From the NCBI GenBank assembly GCA_004794785.1, contig SJOL01008500.1:82139-146138 (forward strand): a stretch of 64,000 bases of DNA, read 5' to 3'. The position numbers and the translations under genes are program-made. This DNA comes from Opisthorchis felineus. Taxonomy: Eukaryota > Platyhelminthes > Trematoda > Opisthorchiida > Opisthorchiidae. Below are positions 43,747 through 55,601 of this stretch, one piece after another (position 1 is the first letter of the stretch; each line of letters opens with the position of its first letter). Below the pieces are notes generated by a model. It made no database searches. It was given only the letters and a program-made list of their open reading frames with translations, and was not told where the DNA came from.

Positions 43747-46341
43747 TCTGAATAAACTGATGCTATTTGGCTAAAAATTTTCAACTTTCACACTTGATCG
43801 AAACCCTGGATCATACAAATCTTCTGCGACTCATATACTCGCTCAGGCTTTCATTGTTTATCTCCGGCTCACATAATCTACAACACAACATCAGTGTTCG
43901 TTGCCGTATAACCATAATTTATTTGACTCGATCGATCGGGGTTTTCAACTATCCGAAGCTTCATGAGAGTTTGTTCTATACCAACTGTTGAACAGGACAT
44001 GAGTGTGTTCGAATGTGTAGCATAAAACTGAAAGATCAACTCGTTTACCGGTGTAACAAAACGTGAGTTGGCATAGCTCACCCAGAACCTTTGGACCACA
44101 GTTCGAGTTTTGCGTGCTCGCTTGAACGTGCAGCCTGTGCGTGAATATATTGGTGTTCGAATGTCTACCATTTCATTCTGTACGCTTGTATATGCAAGCA
44201 TTGCCAACGGTTACGTGACATTCTGGCCGGCAATTGGGGCAGTTCAAACACAACATGCGTAGTATCGAAACGCGAAAAACGGGGCGTAATTTACCGACAT
44301 GTGTGCGTGCGCGGGACCGGGGCAATGTTGAACCGGGCAACGTATACTTTACCAATAGTTTCAATAGTTTCAATGCAGCTGACAGGCAATAATCAGTGTA
44401 GTTGTCTCGGGACCAAATCAACGTATGAATGGCGTGGCACTCCATGGCGCTCCACTAAACCCACACACTATGGCTAAAATTCTGTAGTAATTGCTATAGA
44501 TCGTTCAGTCGAATTCTTGGATGATCCCCTTAGAGTGAGACCGTACCGTCCAGGTAGCACCGATTAGGAGAGCCTGCCTCCGTCCGACATGCACAATGAC
44601 CAGAACGTGGATTTTACTAGGGGTGCTTCATTACTCAAAAAAGTGCGTCGCGTTTGAGACACCATTGTAACGCCCATCTCTCACGGACAGTCACCAGGCT
44701 CACTAGCTGGGACTGTGGAAGAATGGTTAACCACTGTGGAGCTCCCTACATTTGCAAGCTTGCGTTCGGCAGTCAAGTGAAAGGCGCATGACTGGACTTC
44801 AACCCTAGTCTTTTCATTACTCAGAAAAGTTTCATCTACTAGGCAGTCCCGACCTCACACAAAACTAATAAGAATGCTGAATGAATAGGTCGATTAGGAT
44901 TTACCATCTGCAAACCCGGCATCAACCTTCACCTGTCACTTCTAATCGAGGGACGACATTCAGTGTATCATCATCAAAAGAAGGCCGCAGCTTCAAGAAC
45001 CTGGTCGTAGATCCAGTGTTCGCGACTTCTCAATGGGAGCTCAACATATTCAGTGCCAATTTAAAGTGACTTAAAGAACCGTTCTGGGATATTCAACCAA
45101 GGCTTCATGGACGAACCAGGAAGAGAGTAGCGATAAAATTAAACAGTTAGTTCGGAACGCTTTCACTTCTTACATTTTATGAGTGTAGTAACCAACCTGG
45201 ACACAAACGGCTTCGACAGAATTTAAGTGCCTAAGACGCACGCTTGATCGAAAACAGATAGACATTTTCTGTGCCAAAATTTAAGGACGCAGTAGGAACA
45301 CGCTGAATTCACGAGCAACAGTTCCTCTATCTTCAGTCAAAAATAAGAAAACCGAAATGTTTGGGAGAAATTGTCTTGTTGCGATTTACCAATAATCTGG
45401 CAAGCGAAATAAAAAGCCAGAAAGCACCGCCCTTTTTGAAATTATCAGCAATGCGATCTTCCCGAAACTCCAGGAAGCCACAACCTTGGGCACATTAGTT
45501 GAACACTAGAACTCGCCTACAGTTGGCTAGACGGCATTGTGATTGACTTGATTTGTAAGAAGTAAGTTCACTTTGTGGTGGATAAAAATTATTCTAACGC
45601 TGTTTTGTGGTATTCCCGAATGACCATTGTGTTTTACACGCATGTACATAATACGAATGGCATATCATGTGTGGTTGTTCGGATGCTGCCTCTTTTTAGA
45701 TACCTTTAGGCTTGATATTTTAAGTGAACAATGGCCAGGTATTCTCTTGCGGCAAGTAACGCGATTTAGATCGGACGTCTGTCACGGTTCGCCATTCTAT
45801 TCAGCGCAGTTAGCCACCAAAAATATACCCAATTTCGGTTTTGTAAGCGCAGTGTAATGAGGTATTGCTTATTACAGAAAAATTCAGCAAAATTTTCATG
45901 GCATACACGTTTGGTCAATCCTAAACTCAGAGTGGTAATGTTCCATCAACCTGTTGATGTAATTCTTAGAGAATCTCGCCTCGTAGAACCATTATTCTTA
46001 ATTCATTTACGCTCTGCACATGCCTTACCATTATGCTCTGGAAATTCGTACAGCGTTTATATCTAAATTCTGTGCAGACCAGTCTGACTGCTGAGTATGG
46101 CGACAAAACAACCAAGATCATGGCAATTAGGAAGCATGAATCGATGCTGAAATGTGAACTGTCATCTCTTGGATTTACCTTTGGCAAAAAATGTAACGTG
46201 ACTGTTCAGAGTACTGTTGTAGAAAGCTACCGTGATCCTCACAACAGGTGTAACCGAAAAGTGATTCTAAAACTGGCAAGGCGAATGGTAACCGTTGCTA
46301 TGTATTTGTTTATTCAAGAGTGATATGGAGCTACCTAGGCA

Positions 46342-46365
46342 GTGGGAAGATTTAAATCTTCCCAC
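46342..46365. repeat. 24-bp perfect palindrome
   Basis: The 12-base arm GTGGGAAGATTT is followed with no spacer by its exact reverse complement. No gene, repeat or known site explains it. It could extrude as a cruciform or bind a dimeric protein. Confidence 0.9.
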
Positions 46366-47756
46366 CGTCACTTCCGGTCGGCTTTCCAGGAGATTCGAAG
46401 CTCAGGTGCATTTGTGCTGTAATTTCACTATATTCAGCAGTGTGGTTATTATTTGTGGAAATGGCAGATCGTCGCCGACACAACGCCTGCGTGTGAAGAG
46501 CCATCGGTACACCACTGGATTCTGTTCTATTTGACCAGAAAACCTGGGATGAAAATTACCACTTTTATCCTGATGAATTTGATATGACAAGCCAGGGATA
46601 TCCACTGTGCACATTAATTAAACACGTCAAGGCAGAAACTTAAAAGTCACGCGCTAGTTCGTCGACTGACACTGATCCCCCAAACCTTTCCATGAATTTA
46701 ACGAGGTTATTTCTGATCAATATTCAAAATAGACTTGTGGGCAAAACCAAAACTGCCGGCTTACTGTGGCCAATACGCGAGCCTTTCGGTAATGGTCGAC
46801 TATTGGTCTCCATTATGCAGTGCTACTTTTATTTGAATTGTCCAACCAGTTGCTTCGAGCGGGCAAATAAGTTTGACAACATCCACCCTGACTTGAAAAA
46901 TGAGACTGTCGTTCTCTGACATTATGAGCTCATCGAGTTTCTGAGTCACGCCTTCCACTTCTCACCCAGCTTATCACACATCTTTGCCGGTACAATAAAC
47001 CCCAAAGATCAACCCACATCTGGACTTACGCTCAAAAGGCTCCCGTAACTACGCCCTGATGTGTGGGCCGTCTATTGCGTGGGATATTCATTGAGTCCAG
47101 TTAGTTCACCGGTCAAAACATGACTACGTTGTCTTGGTTACGACAATAGATTTGTAGACCAGCTGCCATGATCAATAGCTAAGTGTTCCGGCTGTTGAGG
47201 AGTAGAATGCTGCCTTAGCAACGTGGGTTGAAAAATTATGACTCACGATTTACCCAGCTTTAGACATTAGAAAACAGCAGGAGAAGTTACGGAACTGAGC
47301 ACAACACTATCCGGGTTCAGTAATACCGACCGAATTATGAAAGGCCCAAATTTATAGTAATACGGAGAGTTAGTCTACGGACGCTTTCGACCACGATAAA
47401 TGTGACAGAAGCGAATGTCAGCTCGTCCGCCTTGTTAAATTCTGGTTATCAGGCTTGATGATTCCCTTTTTCTAGGAATGAATGCACGAGGACTCAATTC
47501 ACTTCCCATTAGCTAAGCGAAAACAATTTCCCGGATATCAGGTAGGTCTACCAATTCCCATGGAATTCGGCGCTCTCATCCAATCCGGAAAAGAAAAACC
47601 ATACAACAGATTCACTGTGTTGTGTATGTCTTGTAAGAATTTCGGATTTATGTCACGGATAACGGTGGGTTCCAAATAGAGGTTAGCCTCCCCATGTCGA
47701 CTGTGTTCAGTTGAATGCAACTTATCGAATTTGTTCACGGTATATTTCAGTTCTCA

Positions 47757-48010
47757 TCATCATCATCATCATCATAATCATCATCGTCATAGTCACTATC
47801 ATCATCGTCATTATCGTCACCATCATCGACAGCACGTCAGTTTACAACACTAATGCTTCGCTGCCGTATGTTTCAGTTTCGGTCAGAATTGAAGCAAAAA
47901 GTTTTCACAACATTCCTTCATTCTCAAAACAGTGTTGATGACTCACAATGGCCGAGGTCCAAAGTTCATGTGTACAATAATATAAAGTGGAAGGAGATTT
48001 GGAAGATCTT
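47757..48010 (-). mobile_element. Orphan RTE 3' tail
   Basis: A CAT/CGT/CAC triplet tract (47757-47829) is followed by ACACTAATGCTTCGCTGCCG and AAAGTGGAAGGAGA. These match ACACTGACACTTCGCTGCCG and AAGGTGGAAGGAGA in the 3' end of the element at 62712. Only the tail is present, a severe 5' truncation typical of target-primed reverse transcription. Confidence 0.55.
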
Positions 48011-51000
48011 GGATTGCGAAATCCAAGTGAATTAACCTAGTTTGAGGTTTCAGGTGTCTTTCCGTCTAACTGAACTTTCAGTTCAAGGTTCAGGCGCAAA
48101 TTGCTAATGACGCCGCCTTATCTTTATATATCTCCGCTCGCGTTCCACTTGTAGTCACTGGACTTGAAACGAGTCCACATACAGTAAATATGTGATTGAA
48201 TACATCAAGAGGGGAATAACGTCAAGATGCTGCTTTGATGCAGAATGTTATGATGACCGAAACAGTTGATAAACAAAGCTGCCTATCCCTTTGGAAAATC
48301 GGGCGACCGGTATTTGTGCTTGTTCAGATTCAACACTTAGGAATAACTTTTATCGAATTCTTCAAGAAGTCTTCAGATCAGTTTTGCTGGCTTTCCATGA
48401 TTTTCGTCTTTGCCCAGCGTCCGTATGTGTGTTTACTTTCGCACACTTGTTTTACCGTAATGTTCCCGGTGGGGTTTTATCCAATCCACTCATTTTCATC
48501 TGTCAATATTCACGACGTTGCCCTCTGCTTATTATTCAGGATTGTCAAATGACTTGTAAGTAACTTGGAAAACTGCTTCAAAGAACAACACAGACCGTCA
48601 TTGTTGTTTACGTCACCAAAGGCATTTCTTCTTTCCTGAGGTTATTCTGCTACCAGGTTAAGCTAGTCCAGCTCGGACTTTTCGCACTACTGAATATCAA
48701 TGTTATCATTTGAGCTCCCAAGTAGTGCGGTCTTCTGTTCACTCTTCGGCGCCTGTTCGCATGGGTTGCGTTTAAACGCGAAGACTTTTTGTCTTCTTCT
48801 ATAAGGCTGAGTGGAATAGTTGGCAACTCACTTGATGCTTATATTGACAATGAGAACTTTTTAAATTTCGATGTACTCGTTGTCTGGTCGCCTGCGGTCC
48901 CTCTTAGTACACACTGTGGCCATTCAAGTAGTGCCATGATGGATAACATCATTGGTTCCTTTGATTTGGTCCTAGGCAGTTTGCTTCTGTTTTCTGACGC
49001 CTTTCTTTACCATATCTTTCCATCCCTTGTTCTAATTCCTCCACAAATGAGCCAAGTGCCTGTCCTGAAATGATCCATATGGATTATCGATCAGTTAGTC
49101 CAAAAAACCTATCTCAATTGAAAAAGTTCCAACGATGGACAAAGCGACAGGCATTATGTGTAGACTTGAAGTTAACTTTTAGACATAGATGTGTTCTCGC
49201 ACATCATTCGGAGAAGGTTCTATGACCTCGGTATATTTCGGCCTTAAGGGCATTTAGAATCGTCGTAGCATGTGCATGGCACTCATACGGGTTTGCACAC
49301 TGGATTCCCAAACGTTCGTATGCACTTAATAGCTATCTACGTTTCAATAGACTTACCCAAATCTGAGTACCCTAAGTCACTTAGGAGGGGAAGGAGGAGA
49401 AGGTCAAAATAACTGGTGACTTTAGAAACTTTGCACGCAAATTACTGCTTATAGGTTGACTGAATCCTCTTTGTGATGGAATCTTACGGGGCTATCTGTT
49501 GGAACAAAGACTGCGGTAGGTTTAACAATGTGGATCTTATGCAGAAGGCTTTAGATTGCTTGAAAACTTATTCTGTGTGGAAAACTCCTTCTCCAAAGCA
49601 GTCGATTCCGCAGTTATTTTGTTTCCGTATGCAAATGACCTATTCTACGTTAATGTTCTTTTTTGAGTCATTTCAATTTTTACCACATGAAAACGTACTG
49701 AGTTTCACGGTAGTTTCACGTGGTACGCAACTCATTTAACCCATTGTACTCACAATAGACGACATCAAAGACTTCTATACTTTCATAGTATAAAACCAAA
49801 CAAAATCACAAAAAATCAAAATAGAAATGAAAGACCTTGAAAACGCAGCTGACCTGCATTCTACATCACCCAGTGACGTCACAATAGGATGCATATGAGT
49901 AGCCTCATGTGCATGAATAAATTTCGTCGAAAATATCAAAGACGTAAACAATCTATTCATAAGGAGCAAAATCTCACGGGGTTCATAGTCCTCCAGTTTC
50001 AGAGGTGGTCACTCGAGGAGCAAGTCATTCGAGCCGGACAACGTTAAGTCAACCTCGTGAATGGAGGACAGTAGCACGACACCCCGTTCGAGTGCAAACT
50101 TATCAGCCTGTTTATTGGTCATCCATAGCTGACGATATTCTATTCAGTTGCCTTTAAATGGTGGGTTACATTCCATACTTGGGCTTGTTGAAGTGGACAT
50201 TACGGATGCGGAACATTTACCGACGGTTCCTCCAGGTGTCCCAACATCACTTGCAAGGTGAAATCTCGAAGGAAATTTTGTTATCATGAGTGCAGCTTTG
50301 GGTGTTCGGGTGCTGGTAAACCCTGGGATATCTGGATGCAAATAACCACCTAGTTAATGAAACAAAAGTGGGCTTAACAAAGCGAATCTTCATCATGCCC
50401 ATACGGTCTACAGTAGAATCAAATGTGTAGGAGTATATTTCATTGGCTTGCTTTATCAACAACCTTATAAGATGGCTACTTCTCATGGATGACAAAACCT
50501 TTCAAGTACCTACTGACTGGACCAAATGGCGTGATATGGATTTCCTTGAAATGATATACCGCCCATTAGGAAGGTCTGGACTTGGAAACAGTGCATCATC
50601 AGTCTTGCCCTCTATGAGCGCCAGATAGGCACAGCCCTCGAAATTCTGCATTAGTTGAGCGGCACCAAATAAGGCGAAACCGGTAGTGGGCTGCCGAAAA
50701 GATTTTTGCCGTTTCAATCATTATATTACCGTAGGAGAAACGACGAGGAAATCTTACATAGTACCAGGTTGACATCATTTTAGTCTTTGGATGAGTGTCT
50801 AAATAACAGAGAATGAATCCGAAACACAACACAAAATTTGCCTCCATGAGATCCTGTGATGGAGTTGGGTAAACCTGCTGCACTGACCCAAAGTAGTGAG
50901 CCGCTGAGTGCTCCGGATCGAAAGTAACTGCGCCTATTATATCTATATGGCATGATGTGCCTTAGCAGTTTTGTTGCCTAAAAAGGCTTTGAACTAACGA

Positions 51001-54000
51001 CTTTCATAGCGAAGGTGAAGGGATACAAGGGAAACTGCGGAAATACTGTGGGTTGAACCTGAGGTTGGACAGAAACCATGCTCTTTGGTTCTTCAGAATC
51101 TCAAATGAAGTGTTTCCCATCCAGGTTATTGTTTAGTGACGCGTTGTGCTTATGATATTAGAGAAACATATTTGCATTGAGTCGATCAAAGGATGACATG
51201 CAAAACGGCCGGCTAGGTTAGTTATGACCAAAATGCAACTTCAAACCAATTAACAGAAAGACCGTTAAAAAATCAGTTCAACTGTCCAGCTTTTGGTCCC
51301 ATTTCTGTTGTACTCTCCCGATGGAATCAGTTAGGTAACCTCAAAACGATCTCGTCTAAAACCGTAAGGTTCATGATGTGGTACCCAGTTGGATGACGAT
51401 TAAGTAGCAGTTGAATTGGTCTCCAAAGCTGAACGTGGGCACCGGAGTTTGTTGGAGGAGTTTTTACGTTTGGGATACAAAGACATGGTGAAAGTTCTCC
51501 TAGAAACACATTGTACAGATGGGAATAAAAGAAAATCACATACGGTAAAAACAGCAAACAAAAGCTACCAAAAACTAATAGATAGTAATTAAAGTACTTC
51601 AACCTGAGATTCGGGATAACTTGATATGTTGCTGGGAAGAAGAACTGATCCGCCAAACCTTCAACAATAAAGGCTTATGCATATACCATTTTTGAGAGAC
51701 GTCAAAGCAGACAGTCATGTCAAACGGAAAACTCTTACAGCACCGGTCCATTCGCTTCATTTTTGCACTAACAGGAAAAAGAATAGATGGGAAATTTCCA
51801 CCTAATGATACACTGATTCTTACTGTCTGGTTGGAAAAATCATGATCGGTCTCGCAAAATATCCGATCGCATGATTTTTTTAAACTGTTTCAATCGTTTG
51901 ACATAAACCTAAGACAGTGACGAAGTTTGTAAACAGCGGGAATAGCCCCTTCAATAGCGGGGACGCATTTGAGGAACTGATGGATTGGATCGATGACGGA
52001 GACCCTGGGATGACCATTCACAATTTCCTAAGTGATGAATAATGGAGAATTTTCAACTCCTTGAATAATTGGTGGTGTGCACCTAACGGGTTAAGCTGTG
52101 TGTACAGTTACACTGTCAACAGTGTGAATTTGCTCCATTCATCCATGTTACGATGTTACCATGTGTTACCTCTGACCACATCTTCTCCGGTTACCTGTGT
52201 TCCATTTGCAGATATATGGAGGCATGTGTAACCTACCGAATCGGCAACACAAGATTCGTCAGTTTTCAGCCCAACGAATGTCCTCACCGGTGTTGTTCAT
52301 CTTGCTCATTTTATCTAGCACCGCTAGCCACGGGTCGAAACTATTTGGTCCGCAACGTCCTGCAGTGCTTCGCACGGGTACAATCAGAATTTATTACGAA
52401 TAGGATTGTGGTTCTAAGTTTCGCCAGTGAAGCACATTTCTAGTTTTCAAGTTCAAGTGCGGTATATTCAGCAAAGTAAACGGGTGGGTATTAGGTACCA
52501 TAAATCGTACACAAACTATTCCACAAGTATGCCTACAAACAAGGCGATCCGTCATAATAATGGCATAGTTTGAACAAATACCAGCGGCATGCCACAGTGG
52601 CCTTCAACTACTGCACTGATTACGCTGTGTTACTCCCCCGACTTATATGATAAAAACTGAAGGCATGGGGAACATTCGACGCTCACATATGTTTCATATC
52701 ATATTTCATATCATATACCACTGTGTGTATCAGAAGTTGTGTACAAGAAACCCTTAGTCAAGATTGTTAAAGCCATTAACCAGCTAATACGCAAAATTGC
52801 TGCCAGGATGAAAAGACGGCTGTATAGCAGTGATTGGCGAATAGCTGTTTGGTAAAAATAAGAAAGGAACGACTGACTTTTGTGTCTAAAATGCTTGCAG
52901 TTTGAGACGTGGAAGAAATTTGTGGTTTCAGTACGGTTATAAGTGAATTGCAAATGCCTGTTTGCCATGCTGGCAGTGTCGAACATGCCCACTGTGACTG
53001 CAGTAATACAGTTAATTCAAATACGACTGTATGTGGTGTTTGTCCACCTTCCGGAAGCTGGGTAAGACCAAAATATGCGTTGTTCTGAAGTGCGTAAATA
53101 TGAAAACCTTCGGAGAAGTACTGGATTCGAATTTCGCTCTTATTAGAGCTCATTAGCAGTGCATAACCTTTGCATCGCCATAGTTCGAACTCCAAACATC
53201 TGACATACGAGACGAGCTTGTCGCCATTGCTCCATCAGTGTACGCTGGACACCTTAATTTTTACATCTGAAAAGACGAATGTGTTTACGCTTTAGCGACG
53301 TGATTGGTTTGCCTGACAGCTCGAACGACGACCCAGTAGCCGTCCTGGTTGTATCGACCGAGTGACCGCCAGTCAGGACTTCCCAGTCAGGTGGCGTCAC
53401 CGATACTTGAAAGCTGCTGGACAATTTTCGATTAGTTGCAGGTGTTTGCGGGATTTGAGGAATTCATATTCACATCACTCTTGTTTGAACATCATTAACT
53501 TTGCAAGTCTGATTGAGAACTCCAACAATAGTACACCTGTCCTAACCAAGCCCTAACGTCCTGTAAACAGGTGAAATAGTTCATTCATGGAAGTTACCAG
53601 CTCTCCCGATTGCGCAATTACCAATAAACTCAGAAGTAGCATGGTTCCTTTGGGAGAATTGGGTTCAGGTGCTCAAAAATAAAATACACATCTCAGGTAA
53701 AGTAAATTAGCATCGAAACATCCGTTATTCCGTCAATAATTTATTGCCAAATAATTGACGCGGTCGTTTCACGAACTTGGGTGAAAACTGACTAATCTGT
53801 TTCGCTGAACACTTTTGGCAACCTGTAGTAACACACCTTATTTAGCACTTGCGTTTCGGGGAGGCTCGATAATGAATCGTTACTTTTCAGTATACTTTGT
53901 TTTTGAAAGGAGTTTGCACCATTTCAGATGTAGCACACCACAGTGAGCGTGACTAGCTTGATGCAGTAGACTAGGGTTGGAAAAAATAATTTTATGATCA

Positions 54001-54726
54001 GCGTGCTCCTTTTGATGGGGCCTGCTTGCCTCCTGCACCTTCCCACAGATAACCTCCAGAAAGACCACGTTTCTGTCAAAATGGTAATCTGAAAGCATCA
54101 AATGCCTCAAATTCGCGATTTTTTTCAACCGTATGAATGTGACAAGGTATGAGTTCACCTTTTATGGAGAAACACTACACTAAACATGCTTGCTGTTATT
54201 TATACTGATTTACTCGTCCATCACCACCCTAAGCAGTCGAAGTCAGTAACGCAAAGAAACAGGTTGTCGTTGAATGGAAATAACTTGGCAGATAACGTGG
54301 CCTGGGATATCAGCAAAACCACTTTCGGTACAACACGAGTTGAAGCCAATAAAGGTAGAATGTAACGTGAACCGACGCTGGCAACGTGGTATTCATCGGG
54401 TGCCTAATAGTTGCTATCTCTTGTTTTCAAAATGCTTTTCAGTTCAACAGGATTTTACGAAAATAAAACGGTCATGGTAACTGAACAGGTGGGAGCTATT
54501 AAAAGTGTTGACCATCGATTATTGAATAGTTGACATATCTGATCAAGTAGAAGCGGGCCATTTTAGTGCGCAAGAGGTGTTTGAATAACAGTGCAGGAAA
54601 GTTTCGATATGTTTTCTTTTAGTCACCCTGACCATGTTGAACGGGCATTTTGACAAACCCTGAGGTGAGTAATCGGATAACAGACTACTACAGTAAGATA
54701 AAACGTTGCGAAAAATACTATCTTAC
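48011..54726. other. Long non-genic stretch with possible unrecognised exons
   Basis: The 139-codon ORF at 52776-53195 (-) and the frames at 53880-54158 (-) lie downstream of the candidate - strand exons. They could hold further exons, but splice phases did not fit clearly. A 12-bp TTTCATATCATA direct repeat lies near 52690. Confidence 0.35.
50672..50715 (+). repeat. Dispersed repeat family, partial copy
   Basis: GCGAAACCGGTAGTGGGCTG followed by CCGAAAAGATTTTTGCC aligns with the first half of the copy at 43688-43746. Confidence 0.35.
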
Positions 54727-55087
54727 TTTGAAAGAATTGATGCGGTGTCTCGTTCAATGATCAGGCCGTCAAACAATCTTCCTTGTTCATGATAATAAAT
54801 ATCAGGAAACGAGTAATGAAATGAAGACATGCAGCCTGACCCTTCCTCAATAAAGGTGCAATAGAATAAATTTGTTGAAACTGGGCGCCAGCTAGGCATC
54901 CAGGTCGTTTCAATGGAAACAACTTTTGGACCTGTAGTCAGTGTTTCGAAACGCAGTTCCATAACTGAATCATATTGGCCAGTCAAATGTTGTTGCAGAG
55001 GGCAGAATATCTGAGCAGCAAGATGTCTTTCGAGAAGAAAGTTGCGAACAGCCGGTTGCAGGTAATGAGTGTGTGGCACACAATAGG
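54727..55087 (-). CDS. Candidate internal exon of an unidentified gene
   Basis: On the - strand a 361-bp open frame is bounded by a pyrimidine-rich tract ending TTGTAAG (acceptor) and a GTAAGA donor. Codons give HYLQPAVRNFLLERHLAAQI, then LRFETLTTGPKVVSIET, then FHYSFPDIYYHEQGRLFDG. The composition looks protein-like rather than random, but I recognise no domain. Its entry phase (1) matches the exit phase of the candidate exon upstream at 55403. I could not find a convincing following exon: an open frame at 53880-54158 (-) has uncertain phase. Confidence 0.35.
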
Positions 55088-55402
55088 CTTACAAGCAGGA
55101 TCAGGGAAGTCATTATTTCGTACGACCTATTGAGAGTTAATTTTAACGACTCAATACCCGGGTGAGCTCTATTCATTGTATAAAGCTCAATGCTGTTAAC
55201 ACAAAGGTCCTGGCCCTCAGACACACTGGGCATCTGAAAACATTTTGACTGAGATGCCCTATGGCACGTCCGCGGATAAAGATGCATGCTTATGACCAGG
55301 GAAACATTCAACCAAAATAAGGGTCGCGATAACTTCTTTTATCCTTATTCTCAATGGCCGGGTCGCAAATTTCCTCGAGTAGGGTTTTAGGATGTTTTAT
55401 AC

Positions 55403-55601
55403 CTCTGGTGATGAAAATGCCTTTCCGGAAGATCTGCTCACTAGTGGCGCACCCAGTGAAAAGAGACGTGGTAAGCTTGGGAACATAGAAAACCATTCTA
55501 CCTTCCCAAGTAAGTTGCACTGCTAATAGCAGTATCATTTTCCTATTTATTAATACCCAGTGGGAACAGGAAGTAAGCGTTATCAAGCATGACACTGCCA
55601 C
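55403..55601 (-). CDS. Candidate exon upstream on the - strand, unidentified gene
   Basis: The frame is open from an ATG at 55601 to a GTATAA donor at 55402. It reads WEGRMVFYVPKLTTSLFTGC and then EQIFRKGIFITR. It leaves in phase 1, as the next candidate exon needs. It may really begin at an acceptor near 55530 (ATTAGCAG) or at the internal ATG before ILLLAVQLTWEG. No known family was identified. Confidence 0.3.

Larger units (their letters stand above)
41662..47756. other. Long non-genic stretch
   Basis: Only the dispersed repeat at 43688 and the palindrome at 46342 stand out. ORFs such as 43878-44207 (-) and 41531-41902 (-) have no recognisable domain. Confidence 0.4.
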
